Assembly (NCBI GenBank): GCA_016721015.1
Contig: JADKJL010000003.1
Location: 186,001 to 250,000, forward strand
Direction of reading: 5' to 3'
Source of the DNA: Lysobacterales bacterium
GTDB lineage: Bacteria; Pseudomonadota; Gammaproteobacteria; Xanthomonadales; Rhodanobacteraceae
DNA: 64,000 nucleotides
Shown here: positions 46,022 through 57,329 of the stretch, piece after piece
Layout: each line of letters starts with the position of its first letter
Position numbering within the stretch: the first letter of the stretch is position 1
Notes under the pieces: model-generated
What the model saw: only the letters and a program-made list of their open reading frames with translations
Told to the model about the DNA's origin: nothing
Database searches by the model: none
Made by a program: the position numbers and the translations under genes

Positions 46022-47406
46022 ATGATCCAATCCGTCCCTACCCGCTCCCCTTGCCGAGGCCGAAAACTGTTGGCAAGTCTTATCGCTGGCTGCCTGGCGA
46101 TTCCCACGGTTGGCCAGGCCATCGAACCGACCGGCGAAGGCAGCGCCAATGTGCATCAGCAGAAAGCCGCTGTCGCCCAATCTGAAAAAATCATGGCCGA
46201 GGCGCAGTCACGCAACGGACTGCTTTCCCAATACCTGTTCATGCGCGATGCCTATGCCAACAGCAAGAATCCTTCATTCCGCGTGATCTTCAACCAGTAC
46301 CTGAGCTGGTATCAGACTTGGGTCGGTGATTACGCCGGTGCACGCTCGAGCTTTTCGATCGTGCAGAAGGCCGCCAATGACGACGCCCCATCGCCGCTGC
46401 AAGAGCGAACTGGCGCGCGGAATCGGCAGCCAGCGTAATTGCCCGGCTGGCCAAGGATCGGAAGGCCGTTTTCTTCAACGAAAATCACAGCTACCCGTTG
46501 TCTCGAACATTGACCACGCAGATGCTGGCTGCCTTGCGCGAGCAGGGATTTGACACGTTCGCGGCGGAAACGCTGTACCAGTCCGACATGCCCGCGCTGG
46601 CAACGCGTGGCTACGCGACCTCGGCCACCGGTTTCTACACCGAGGAACCCATCTATGCCGAAATGGTGCGCGAGGCGCTCAGGCTCGGCTATCGCGTCGT
46701 CGCCTATGAAGCGCTGTCCGATGCGACCGGAGATGCCCGCGAGGCCGAACAGGCGCGGAATCTCGTTCGCGATGTTTTCGGTGATCATCCGCAAGCACGC
46801 CTGGTCGTCAATGCGGGTTATGCGCATATCCAGGAACAAGGCAAGTATCTGGGCGGCATGGCCATGGCCCAGCACTTCGCACGTCTCGCCGACACGGATC
46901 CGCTGACCATCGAACAGACCATGATGATCCCGCACGAAAACCATGCCAGCGACCATCCCTGGTATCGGGAGGTCGTCACGAAACTCGCACCGAAGCAACC
47001 GATCGTCTTCGTGGACAACACGGGGAACGCCTGGTCGCTGAAGAAAGCCTACGACCTCAGCGTTTTCTTCCCGGAAGAAGTCCTGCAACGCGGTCGTCCA
47101 ACCTGGCTTGCCATGGACGGCATGCGCGAACCATTCCAGGTCAGCGGCCGCATCTGCGACCTCGATTATCCCTGCATGGTCGAAGCACGCTACGAAGGTC
47201 AGCCGGACCAGGCCATTCCAGCGGATCGCTACGTCATCGAGTACAAGGGGCGTATCGCCGGCTATGGCGACATCCTTCGCCAGAGCACCGATCCCTATCC
47301 GATCGCGGAACTCTGGTTGCGCCCGGGCAAGTACGAACTTCTGGCACGCAACCGCGCCAACGTGATCCATCATCGCCAATCCATTGTTGTCGGTGCAGGC
47401 AAGTAG
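46022..47406 (+). CDS. exported protein of unknown function, TIKI/ChaN-like pattern (one frame break)
   Basis: About 460 residues after mending a break near 46418 (a GC-repeat two bases too long, or one short). An N-terminal signal peptide is likely (LLASLIAGCLAIPTVGQA). The main domain has AVFFNENHSYPLSR, DTFAAETLY, and ARLVVNAGYAHIQEQGKYLGG. Paired N/G-E-x-H and G-x-x-H sites of this kind recall the TIKI/ChaN/TraB metal-dependent superfamily, but the match is weak and I do not claim it. The ATG has GGAGGTG upstream. It sits between the ALDH and RidA genes, 47 and 5 bases away. Confidence 0.55.
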
Positions 47407-47411
47407 ATCCC

Positions 47412-47834
47412 ATGAACGACATCGTGCATGCCGCACACGCTCCCAAGGCGGTTGGCGCCTACCCGCATGCGCGACGCGTCGGCAATCTGCTGTTCCTGTC
47501 CGGCGTTGGCCCCCGCAGTCCGAAGGACAACTCGATTCCCGGCAACCTGCTCGATGCCGACGGCAAGCTGGTCGGCTACGACATCGAAGCGCAGTGCCGC
47601 CAGGTCTTCGCCAATGTGCGCGCCGTACTCGAGGCCAGTGGCGCAGCCTGGCAGGATCTTGTCGACGTCACCGTCTATCTGACCGACATGCAACGCGATT
47701 TCGCCACCTACAATCGCCTCTATGCCGAATACTTCACGGATTCGCAGCCGTGCCGCACGACCCTCGGCATCACCGCCCTGCCAACGCCGATCGCGATCGA
47801 GCTGAAGTGCATTGCCGTCATTTCCAGCAAATGA
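47412..47834 (+). CDS. RidA family protein, possible 2-aminomuconate deaminase
   Basis: 140 residues of the RidA/YjgF family. Visible: APKAVGAYPHARRVGNLLFLSGVGPRSP, QVFANVRAVLEASGAAWQDLVDVTVYLTDM, and the C-terminal TLGITALPTPIAIELKCIAV where RidA's imine-binding arginine normally lies near PCRTTLG (Arg retained). Members of this branch deaminate 2-aminomuconate after the aminomuconate-semialdehyde dehydrogenase. The same-operon ALDH supports that role; the general enamine/imine hydrolase role is the alternative. Confidence 0.82.
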   Translation: MNDIVHAAHAPKAVGAYPHARRVGNLLFLSGVGPRSPKDNSIPGNLLDADGKLVGYDIEAQCRQVFANVRAVLEASGAAWQDLVDVTVYLTDMQRDFATYNRLYAEYFTDSQPCRTTLGITALPTPIAIELKCIAVISSK

Positions 47835-47847
47835 GTCGGCAGCAAAG

Positions 47848-47880
47848 AAAAAGGGCCAGCAAGCGGAAACTTGCTGACCC
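47848..47880 (-). terminator. terminator downstream of tRNA-Arg
   Basis: On the minus strand an 11-bp stem (GGGTCAGCAAG/CTTGCTGGCCC, one mismatch) with a 6-base loop is followed by TTTTTCTTT. It lies 13 bases beyond the tRNA 3' end. The hairpin could also serve the RidA operon on the plus strand. Confidence 0.75.
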
Positions 47881-47892
47881 TTGATCCTTGTA

Positions 47893-47967
47893 TGGCGCGC
47901 CCGGAGATTCGAACTCCCGACCACCAAGTTCGTAGCCTGGTACTCTATCCAGCTGAGCTACGGGCGC
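47893..47967 (-). tRNA. tRNA-Arg(ACG)
   Basis: A cloverleaf on the minus strand: acceptor start GCGCCCG, D arm, anticodon loop CTACGAA with anticodon ACG (Arg, CGN codons, A34 read as inosine), T loop TTCGAAT, and an encoded CCA. The length is 75, two short of the usual 77. The T-stem/acceptor junction reads CTCC then GGGCGC, where CTCCCC then GGGCGC would restore a full 5-bp T stem and 7-bp acceptor. The missing two bases are probably a homopolymer error (GG for GGGG near 47903 on the plus strand). Confidence 0.9.
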
Positions 47968-48163
47968 ATGGAACATCGTCTGGCGGAAAATCCTGCGTTG
48001 CGCAGTTGGCCCGGTTCAACGAGGGGGCGGATTATTCGGTGCGGCGGCGGTTTCGTCAACACCTGGCGACAACTATTTTTCGGAATTCCCGGCAAATCGA
48101 GTGCACGCGGGTCTCAGTCATGCGCAATGACGATCGCGCATGCCACTCATCGTTCCCCAGGCA

Positions 48164-48571
48164 TCATTTTTTCTTAAGCGTGCGCACGTACAGGACGAGG
48201 CTGTGATCCTGGATCTGATAGCCATGTTTGGCTGCGACCTCCTTCTGCAGGCGCTCAATCTCGGGACTCGTGAATTCGATCACCTTGCCTGACTCGACAT
48301 CGATCATGTGATCGTGATGGTCGCCACGATCCAGTTCATAGACGGCCTGGCCGCCCTCGAAGTTGTGCTTGAGCACGAGCCCGGCCGCCTCGAACTGGGT
48401 CAGCACGCGGTAGACCGTGGCGAGGCCGATGTCATCATCGCTGTTCAGCAATTGTCGATAGATGTCCTCGGCGGTGACGTGCTTGCCATCGAGGCCTTCG
48501 AGGATGGCGAGGATGCGCATGCGCGGATGCGTGACCTTGAGGCCGGCCTTGCGCAGATCGGTCGATTCCAT
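48164..48571 (-). CDS. fur: ferric uptake regulator Fur
   Basis: 135 residues. The winged-helix DNA-binding half has ATVYRVLTQFEAAGLV. The metal-binding half has HHDHMIDVESGKVIEF followed by EIERLQKEVAAKHGYQIQDHSLVLYV. It lacks the CxxC structural zinc pair of E. coli Fur and has no cysteine at all, as in some other gammaproteobacterial Fur proteins. It represses iron-uptake genes with Fe2+. It is divergent from bamE, a common arrangement in the group, with a 97-bp shared promoter region. Confidence 0.94.
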   Translation of the reverse strand: MESTDLRKAGLKVTHPRMRILAILEGLDGKHVTAEDIYRQLLNSDDDIGLATVYRVLTQFEAAGLVLKHNFEGGQAVYELDRGDHHDHMIDVESGKVIEFTSPEIERLQKEVAAKHGYQIQDHSLVLYVRTLKKK

Positions 48572-48668
48572 GGGCTGCCCTCCATGCGACGCTTTCGCCG
48601 CTTCATAACGATCACAAAATGAGCGCTAGTGTATCATCCGGCGTTTCGACAACACCGGATCCGAACGC

Positions 48669-49091
48669 ATGCTGCTCCGCCTTATCACCTTGATTGCCCT
48701 GTGCGCGCTGATCCCGTTGAGCGGTTGCGGGGTGCTCTACAAACTCGACGTCCAGCAAGGCAACCTGTTCGACAAGGAACAGGTCGAGACGCTCAAGCCA
48801 GGCATGACCAAGCGCCAGGTGCTGCTGGTCATGGGCTCCCCCTCGATCATCAGTCCGTTCGACCAGGATCGCTGGGACTACGTTTCCAGCATCAAGCGCG
48901 GCCGCGGCAAGATGGACAGCAAGGATCTGATCCTGTTCTTCGAAAATGAATCGCTGGCACGGATCGAGGGCGACTACTTCCCAGAGGATCCCGAAGTGCT
49001 GATCCGCGATGCTCGCAAATACAAGCGCCAGTATCCGGACGAAAAGCGCGAGGATGACAAGAAGAAGGATCAGGGGAAGGGTCAGGGCTGA
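48669..49091 (+). CDS. bamE: outer membrane assembly lipoprotein BamE
   Basis: 140 residues. A lipoprotein signal ends in LSGC with the lipidated cysteine at 20. The SmpA/OmlA domain follows: LDVQQGN, VETLKPGMTKRQVLLVMGSPSI, DRWDYVSS, ILFFENESLARIEGDYFP. The C-terminus is a lysine/aspartate-rich tail. BamE is a small lipoprotein of the BAM complex inserting outer membrane proteins. It is divergent from fur and convergent with the ratB/ratA pair. Confidence 0.93.
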   Translation: MLLRLITLIALCALIPLSGCGVLYKLDVQQGNLFDKEQVETLKPGMTKRQVLLVMGSPSIISPFDQDRWDYVSSIKRGRGKMDSKDLILFFENESLARIEGDYFPEDPEVLIRDARKYKRQYPDEKREDDKKKDQGKGQG

Positions 49092-49101
49092 TTCGGTTCG
49101 A

Positions 49102-49416
49102 TCACGCCGACTTCAGCTTCGCCCGCTTCCGCCGCGCGTCCTTTGGGTCGATTTTCAGTGGTCTGAGCAGTTCGACTCGATCGCCATCCTGCAAAAGCGC
49201 AAGACGATCAACCACTCTCGACCAGATGCTGACAACGAGGGTATGCGTGTCGATCGCGTATTCACGGGCAACATCCGATGCGGCGATCGCGTCGGCCACG
49301 GTGGCACCCGGTGGCAGTTCAAGTGCACGCAGGAATTGCCGCGCGGGTTCGGCATAGGCCACCTCGACGCGCAATCGATCAGGCGCCGACAAGCCGCGCC
49401 TCCCGGCAGAAGTCAT
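49102..49416 (-). CDS. rnfH: RnfH family ubiquitin-like protein (RatB)
   Basis: 104 residues with a ubiquitin-like beta-grasp: RLRVEVAYAEPARQFLRALELPPGATVADAI, VSIWSRVVDRLALLQDGDRVELLRPLKIDPKDARRKRAKL. The last block is the RnfH hallmark. Function is poorly known; the gene is usually next to ratA and smpB, as here. The ATG at 49416 lies inside the ratA 3' end, overlapping it by 38 bases. A longer open frame upstream is a shadow of ratA. Confidence 0.88.
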   Translation of the reverse strand: MTSAGRRGLSAPDRLRVEVAYAEPARQFLRALELPPGATVADAIAASDVAREYAIDTHTLVVSIWSRVVDRLALLQDGDRVELLRPLKIDPKDARRKRAKLKSA

Positions 49417-49810
49417 CGACCATGCGGTCGGCCAGATTCTGGAAACCGAGGCGCAGAGCCGGTGCCGTGAACCGACCCGCATAGTCGAAATCAAGCGCAA
49501 AAGAGATCTTGCAACCGGACTCGCCGAGGGCAAGGAAGGTCCACTCGCCGTCCAGAGTGCGAAACGGGCCATCGAGGAGATGCATGTGCAGGCGTTGTGG
49601 TCGCACGAGCGTATTGCGTGTCGTGAAACTCTGGGTGATACCGGCCAGACGCACATCCAGTCGCGCCGAGAGGGCGGTTTCATCGCGGTCGAAAACGGTG
49701 GAGCCGGCGCACCAGGGAAACCGCCTCGGGTATGCTTCGACCTCATTGACAAGATCGAACATCACCTCCGGAGTCTGGCGCACCAGGGCACTGCGGCGAA
49801 TCTGGATCAA
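49379..49810 (-). CDS. ratA: RatA-type START domain protein (UbiX/COQ10-like)
   Basis: 143 residues from a TTG start with GAAGG about 7 bases upstream. The family opening is IRRSALVRQTPEVMFDLVNEVEAYPRRFPWC, and DGPFRTLDGEWTF and LGFQNLADRMVDDFC are also present. START/SRPBCC-fold proteins of this group bind hydrophobic ligands such as ubiquinone in the COQ10 branch; E. coli RatA is linked to ribosome association and persistence. It is divergent from smpB. A longer open reading exists to 49909 but the family begins near here. Confidence 0.85.
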   Translation of the reverse strand: MIQIRRSALVRQTPEVMFDLVNEVEAYPRRFPWCAGSTVFDRDETALSARLDVRLAGITQSFTTRNTLVRPQRLHMHLLDGPFRTLDGEWTFLALGESGCKISFALDFDYAGRFTAPALRLGFQNLADRMVDDFCREARLVGA

Positions 49811-49926
49811 GACGGTACCTTCAATCGAAAAGAACACGGCGGGCGCGCTTGAAACACCTTGCGAACCGCTCCATACAGAAAGTCGGCAACCTGTCGGGCG
49901 TGCCGCCAAGGAACATCTGAAACAGC

Positions 49927-50418
49927 ATGACCAAACCGAACGCCAAGGACAAGAAGAGCGGCGGCACCATCGCGCTGAACAAGCGTGCGCGCCACGAATA
50001 CCGCATCGACGAACGCTATGAGGCCGGCGTGGCCCTGCAGGGCTGGGAGGTGAAGAGTCTGCGCGCGGGGCGCACCAACCTTACCGATGCCTACGCAATC
50101 GTGCGCAATGGCGAGATCTACTTGTTCGGCGCCTCGATCGTACCGCTGATCTCGGCCTCGACCCATGTCGTCGCCGATGACCGGCGTACACGCAAGCTGC
50201 TGCTGCACCGGCAGGAGATCGACAAGCTGGTCGGCGCGGTTGAGCGCAAGGGATATACCCTCGTGCCCATGGCGATGTACTGGAAAGGCAACAAGGTCAA
50301 GATCGAGATAGGGCTCGCCCAAGGCAAGCAGGAACACGACAAGCGCAACACGCTCAAGGACAAGGATTGGCAGCGCGACAAGCAGCGCACGATGCGCGCG
50401 CACAACAAGTCGGCCTGA
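49927..50418 (+). CDS. smpB: SsrA-binding protein SmpB
   Basis: 163 residues. SmpB binds tmRNA and delivers it to stalled ribosomes. Visible: IALNKRARHEYRIDERYEAGVALQGWEVKSLRAGR, the RNA-binding beta-barrel block LFGASI, RRTRKLLLHRQEIDKL, and the C-terminal basic tail KDKDWQRDKQRTMRAHNK, which enters the mRNA channel. The tmRNA gene lies 132 bp downstream on the same strand. Confidence 0.96.
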   Translation: MTKPNAKDKKSGGTIALNKRARHEYRIDERYEAGVALQGWEVKSLRAGRTNLTDAYAIVRNGEIYLFGASIVPLISASTHVVADDRRTRKLLLHRQEIDKLVGAVERKGYTLVPMAMYWKGNKVKIEIGLAQGKQEHDKRNTLKDKDWQRDKQRTMRAHNKSA

Positions 50419-50549
50419 GCGGTGAACGGGCCATCTGCTGGATCCTGCTGTTCTCCCCACTCCCGACTCCCTTCTTCGCCCCTTGAATCCGCCACGGCAG
50501 CCCCGACCTATCGGGGACATGCCAGCCTCGTGCTAGCATGCCGTTCCCC

Positions 50550-50905
<356 letters not shown>

Positions 50906-50907
50906 AC

Positions 50908-50944
50908 AAAGAAGAGGGCTGCCGCAAGGTGGCCCTTCTTCTTT
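50908..50944 (+). terminator. terminator of ssrA
   Basis: AAAGAAGAGGGC pairs with GCCCTTCTTCTTT (one bulged T) around a short loop, starting 3 bases after the tmRNA CCA. The 3' arm itself is T-rich. Confidence 0.8.
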
Positions 50945-50985
50945 GGATGGATTGAACGCGTTGGGAGGCGAACCCGCAGGGTTTG

Positions 50986-51209
50986 ACTGCGCAGGCAGGA
51001 AGCCGGAGCGAACATTCGCAGCGCGAATGGCCCGAAGGGCGAAGGCCGGGATCGGCCTGAGTACTGCGCAGGCAGGATGCCGGAGCGAACATTCGCAACG
51101 CGAATGGCCCGAAGGGCGAAGGCCGGGATCGGCCTGCGCAGGCAAGATGCCGGAGCGAACATTCGCAACGCGAATGGCCCGAAGGGCGAAGGCCGGGATT
51201 GGCCTGAAT
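50986..51209. repeat. three tandem units of 70-77 bp, each with three hairpins
   Basis: Units begin at 50986, 51063 and about 51133. Each contains three successive palindromes: CATTCGC/GCGAATG, GCCC-GAA-GGGC and GGCCG/CGGCC. Copies differ at only a few bases. It lies in the 447-bp gap between ssrA and clpA and has no coding capacity. The palindromic build suggests a dispersed repeat family that has been tandemly copied here. Confidence 0.75.
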
Positions 51210-51224
51210 ACTCCCGCCACCTCC
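51210..51224 (+). repeat. partial duplicate of the ssrA 3' end (possible att remnant)
   Basis: ACTCCCGCCACCTCC is a 15-bp exact direct copy of 50886-50900, the T-arm/acceptor 3' strand of tmRNA. Integrases of many islands insert at this point of ssrA and leave such duplications. No integrase or island genes lie between the copies, only the hairpin repeats, so this would be a remnant. Confidence 0.5.
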
Positions 51225-51257
51225 CAAAACAAAGGGCCTGGATGTTCTCCAGGCCCT
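51225..51257 (-). terminator. terminator of clpA
   Basis: A perfect 10-bp stem AGGGCCTGGA/TCCAGGCCCT with a 5-base loop, followed on the minus strand by TTGTTTT. It lies about 95 bases beyond the clpA stop. Confidence 0.8.
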
Positions 51258-51351
51258 GCTTGTGAGTGAAGCTTCGGCCGGGCAAATCACTGCGCCAGTG
51301 AGCCACGAGGCAATTCGGACAACCGGGATTCGAGGACGAGAATCGCGGTTG

Positions 51352-53628
<2,277 letters not shown>

Positions 53629-53676
53629 CCGTTTTTGCCTCGCTGGATGACTGATGCATCGGATATGTGGGTTGGC

Positions 53677-54003
53677 TCAGGATTTTTCCATGGTGCACAA
53701 CAAAGGATGTTGATGCGTCCGGGAAAACTCGTTGACCTGGGTCACCTTGGTTTCTGCCACCTCCCGTGTATATACGCCACAAACGCCCTTTCCGCGCGTG
53801 TGTACGTGCAACATGACCTGGGTGGCGCGCTCACGATCCATCGTGAAGAATGTTTCCAGCACGACGACGACGAAGTCCATCGGCGTGAAATCGTCGTTCA
53901 GGATCACCACCTGGTACATCGGCGGCTTGGCCAGTTGCGGTGGCGCGACCGCGACCGCGGTGCCGTGCTGGTGATCGTTCTCGTGTTGTGGTTCGTGGGG
54001 CAT
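53677..54003 (-). CDS. clpS: ClpS adaptor protein
   Basis: 108 residues. The core has MYQVVILNDDFTPMDFVVVVLETFF, the N-degron-binding region, and MLHVHTRGKGVCGVYTREVAETKV. The flexible N-terminal tail is His/Gln-rich. ClpS hands N-end-rule substrates to ClpA. It is upstream of clpA and divergent from the Nudix gene. Confidence 0.95.
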   Translation of the reverse strand: MPHEPQHENDHQHGTAVAVAPPQLAKPPMYQVVILNDDFTPMDFVVVVLETFFTMDRERATQVMLHVHTRGKGVCGVYTREVAETKVTQVNEFSRTHQHPLLCTMEKS

Positions 54004-54098
54004 GTGTCTGCTGGAGGCGTGTTGTTGGTTCCCAGTATAGGTGGCGGCGAATCGGGTTCAAGGGATGCGACGCGCTTCTGCGTTAAACTTCGACACAG

Positions 54099-54608
54099 AT
54101 GAATATGGACAACCCTCAAACCACGGCCTTGGCCGTCGAAGCCCGCGTCTGGTGCCCGCATGTCACGGTCGCCACGGTCGTGCCCATGGATGGTCGCTAT
54201 TTGCTGGTGGAGGAGATCGTGCACGGACGCCGCGTGATCAATCAACCGGCCGGCCACCTCGAGCCAGGCGAGAGCCTGCAAGCGGCAGCCATCCGCGAAA
54301 CTCGCGAGGAAACCGGCTGGGATGTCGAGCTGGAATGCCTGATCGGTGTGCAGCAATGGACCAGCAGCGCTTCCGGCAGCCAGTTCGTCCGCTTCACGTT
54401 CGCCGCGAAGCCGATCCACCACGATCCATCCCGCCCGCTCGACAACGGAATCCTGCGCGCGCTCTGGCTCGACCGCGACGCCATCATCGCCGCCAGCGAT
54501 CGTCTGCGCAGCCCGTTGATCCTGCACAGCATCGATGACTGGCTGGGTGGCCGCCGATTGCCCCTCGACAGCGTCCACCAACTTCCCGCCAACAGCATCT
54601 CCATCTGA
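54099..54608 (+). CDS. nudJ: Nudix hydrolase, NudJ-like
   Basis: 169 residues. The Nudix box is complete: GHLEPGESLQAAAIRETREETGWDV. Preceding VATVVPMDGRYLLVEE and VINQPAGH fit the NudJ phosphatase branch, which in E. coli acts on HMP-PP and nucleoside phosphates. It lies 5 bases upstream of mnmA, the same neighbour as in E. coli (nudJ-mnmA-hflD order). A start two codons later (54105) is possible. Confidence 0.88.
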   Translation: MNMDNPQTTALAVEARVWCPHVTVATVVPMDGRYLLVEEIVHGRRVINQPAGHLEPGESLQAAAIRETREETGWDVELECLIGVQQWTSSASGSQFVRFTFAAKPIHHDPSRPLDNGILRALWLDRDAIIAASDRLRSPLILHSIDDWLGGRRLPLDSVHQLPANSISI

Positions 54609-54613
54609 TCACC

Positions 54614-55756
54614 ATGCCCGACGGATTGATCATGGTCGGCGTTTCGGGCGGCGTCGATTCCTCGGTTGCCGCCCAGCTGCTGACTCAATCGAAGCACGCT
54701 GTCGCTGGCCTGTTCATGCAGAACTGGGAGGAAGACGAGCGCTTGGGCCCGTGCCGCGCTGACGCGGATCGCAAAGACGCGGTTGCCGTCTGTGCGCGTC
54801 TCGGCATCCCGTTTCACGCACGCAACTTCGCCCGCGAATACTGGGATCAGGTGTTCGAGCATTTCCTCGCCGAATACCGGGTCGGACGAACGCCGAATCC
54901 CGATGTGTTGTGCAATCGGGAGATCAAGTTCAAGACTTTTCTCGACACCGCCCGTGAACTCGGCGCGGAGCGGATCGCCACCGGACACTATGCGCGCAGC
55001 GATTGCCGCGACGGCCTGTGGCGCCTTCTGCGCGGCCTCGATGACAACAAGGATCAAAGCTATTTCCTGTATGCGCTCGGCCAGGAGCAACTCGCTGCCA
55101 CGCTGTTCCCGATCGGCGAACTGCCGAAATCCGACGTTCGCCGGATCGCCCGCGAAGCCGGTTTGCCGACCCACGCAAAGAAGGATTCAACCGGCATCTG
55201 CTTCATCGGCGAGCGCGATATCCGCGAATTCCTTGGCCGCTACATTCCCGCCCAGGCAGGCGAGATCCGCACACCGGATGGTGGCCTGGTCGGCGAGCAT
55301 CAGGGCGCGTGGTATTACACGCTTGGCCAGCGCGGCGGACTTGGCATTGGCGGACGCAAGGGCTCCAGCGGCGAGCCGTGGTATGTCGTCGGCAAGGACG
55401 TCGGCCAGAACACGCTTTATGCGGTGCAAGGCAACGCCAACGAATGGTTGCTTTCAAAGCGACTGGCAGCGAGCGGACTGCATTGGGTCGCAGGCACTGC
55501 CCCGGCCCACGAGTTTCGCTGCACCGCCCGAGTCCGCTACCGACAAAACGACCAGGACTGCCAGGTGACCGTGGACGGCGCAAGCTGCACGGTCGAATTC
55601 GCTCGCGCACAGCGCGCGGTCAGCCCGGGACAATCGGTCGTCTTCTACGACGGCGAGTGCTGCCTCGGCGGCGCCATCATCGAACGCAGCGATGCGCCGT
55701 TCGGTGGGTGGATTCCCGCTCGGACATCGACCGCTGCGGAGGCGACCCATGCGTGA
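54614..55756 (+). CDS. mnmA: tRNA-specific 2-thiouridylase MnmA
   Basis: 380 residues. It thiolates U34 of tRNA Lys, Glu and Gln. The PP-loop is VGVSGGVDSSVAA. The catalytic cysteine is in PDVLCNREIKFKTF and the partner cysteine is in DSTGICFIGERD. Interaction motifs DNKDQSYFLY and GQRGGLGIGG are present. The stop overlaps the hflD start by 8 bases. Confidence 0.95.
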   Translation: MPDGLIMVGVSGGVDSSVAAQLLTQSKHAVAGLFMQNWEEDERLGPCRADADRKDAVAVCARLGIPFHARNFAREYWDQVFEHFLAEYRVGRTPNPDVLCNREIKFKTFLDTARELGAERIATGHYARSDCRDGLWRLLRGLDDNKDQSYFLYALGQEQLAATLFPIGELPKSDVRRIAREAGLPTHAKKDSTGICFIGERDIREFLGRYIPAQAGEIRTPDGGLVGEHQGAWYYTLGQRGGLGIGGRKGSSGEPWYVVGKDVGQNTLYAVQGNANEWLLSKRLAASGLHWVAGTAPAHEFRCTARVRYRQNDQDCQVTVDGASCTVEFARAQRAVSPGQSVVFYDGECCLGGAIIERSDAPFGGWIPARTSTAAEATHA

Positions 55757-56372
55757 ATCCCGCGTCATCGCGCTCGCCGGCGTGTACCAGGCCTGCGCTC
55801 TTGTGCACGCACTCGCCAACGATGGCCGAGCCGACAGCACAGCGGTCGAATCCAGTCTTGCCAGCCTGTTCCGCATCGACAGCGACAGCGCGGCCGATGC
55901 CTTCGGCGGGCTCCCGGGCGTGCGCCACGGGATCGAGCATCTGATCAGCAATTTCGAAGTTGGCCACCGTCAACTGGCCATTTCGCGGCTGGTGATCGGC
56001 GTGCTCCGGCTTGAGCGCAAGCTCTCCGGGCGTCAGCAGATGCTTCGGCAATTGCGCGAAGGGATCGATTCGATACAGCGCCAGGTTGATCACCTTGGGG
56101 TCAGTCACGCCAGCGTCCAATCCAGGCTCGCACAGCTCTACAGCGACACCCTGTCGCGGCTGAAACCGCGCATCATCGTGCATGGCAACCCGGCGCAACT
56201 CGCCGACCCGCGGCGCGTCGAGCAGATCCGGGCGCTGCTGCTGGCCGGCATTCGTGCGGCAGTCTTGTGGCGACAGGTTGGCGGCAGCCAATGGCGATTG
56301 CTGTTGCGTCGCGGCGAGTACACGATGCTCGCCCGCGGCCTGCTTGCGCGTTGCACGCTCGACCGCGGGTAG
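55749..56372 (+). CDS. hflD: high frequency lysogenization protein HflD homologue
   Basis: 207 residues. Visible are VIALAGVYQACALVHALA, SLFRIDSDSAADAFGG, ISRLVIGVLRLERKL and LRLKPRI-type LSRLKPRIIVHGNPAQL, the HflD pattern. The protein is helical and membrane-associated in E. coli, where it binds lambda CII; its normal role is unclear. It overlaps mnmA by 8 bases and is translated from the same transcript. Confidence 0.9.
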   Translation: MRESRVIALAGVYQACALVHALANDGRADSTAVESSLASLFRIDSDSAADAFGGLPGVRHGIEHLISNFEVGHRQLAISRLVIGVLRLERKLSGRQQMLRQLREGIDSIQRQVDHLGVSHASVQSRLAQLYSDTLSRLKPRIIVHGNPAQLADPRRVEQIRALLLAGIRAAVLWRQVGGSQWRLLLRRGEYTMLARGLLARCTLDRG

Positions 56373-56389
56373 GCCCCGCACCGATCTGA

Positions 56390-56988
56390 TCAATTCGGTG
56401 CGCTGATCCGCACCGAATCGTCGTAGCGAATGGTTTGCACGGCGTGACTTTTTGTCCCATGGCGGTGCTGTCGCTCTCACTGCGGACGATCTTGCCGCCC
56501 GCGTCCAGGAATACGGTGTTGTGTGAAGACACCGAGAAACCCATGACCTTGGTGTTCACGTCGTAGCTGATTGCTCGAAAATCCTGCCCATCGATGTTTC
56601 GCGCACCTTCGTCCTTGACGTTGCTGATCCCGGAACGCACCTCGTCCATGACCATCGGCAACATGCGCTTGAACATTCCGCTCATGTCCATCGGTGGCTG
56701 GATCCAGTCGCCGTTGCCACTGCGCATCCAGGTGCCTTCCGGCAACACGACGATGGCCGTGTCATCGGTCGTCGCGCGAAACCGTTTCATCGAGTCGAAT
56801 TCGAGTTTGGAATTCGTTTTACGTCCCTTGGCATCCGTCGACAGCGTATCCGCGACATATCGCGCATCGATCATTTTCTGATAGGCATTCAGCAGGGCAT
56901 CACGCGCGCCGCCATCGGCGAATGCCGAGTTCGTCAACAGGCAAGCCAGCAAGGCGACGGCAAAGCCAATGGTCAGTCGTTTCATCAT
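56390..56988 (-). CDS. exported protein of unknown function (one frame break)
   Basis: About 199 residues after mending. A signal peptide is clear (RLTIGFAVALLACLLTNSAFADGG). The mature part has ARDALLNAYQKMIDARYVADTL, TWMRSGNGDWIQPPMD and GFSVSSHNTVFLDAGGKIVRSES, which recalls proteins with a LolA-like fold, but I do not recognise the family. Near 56449-56453 five T residues (A5 on the coding strand) replace an expected six, which restores a natural ending ISAPN and stop at 56390. Without mending the frame runs antisense through hflD. GGAG lies upstream of the start; ATG 56985 is also possible. Confidence 0.65.
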
Positions 56989-57329
56989 TGTCACTCCAAT
57001 ATGGACAATCCCTGATCCTGCGCAATGTGCGGGTGTTTCGCAAGTCCGCGCGAACCCCGGCGACTCGCGTCGTGGCATTTCCCCGCCGGAAAATCGCGAT
57101 GACATGAAGGGCCCGCGGATTGGGCTCAGGCAAACCACGGCGGCCACGTGATTGGCCGCAGTCTCGTCATCCGGGCTAAACTAGGCGCCGGCCGCACCAC
57201 TCCAAACAGCCTCTTCCGCAACAAGACCCATTCCAATCAACCCACTGAAGGCGGGACTTCAGGCCAGATCCCGGATCCGCCCCGGATTTGGTTCAAGCAT
57301 CCCGCGCAACATCGTTTTTGGAGCAAGAC
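56989..57329. other. intergenic region upstream of leucine dehydrogenase
   Basis: 341 bp between divergent genes. No open reading looks real. It should hold the promoters of both genes. A TTGGTTCAAGCATCCCGCGC stretch just before the start is not a convincing sigma-70 site. I see no clear operator. Confidence 0.4.
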
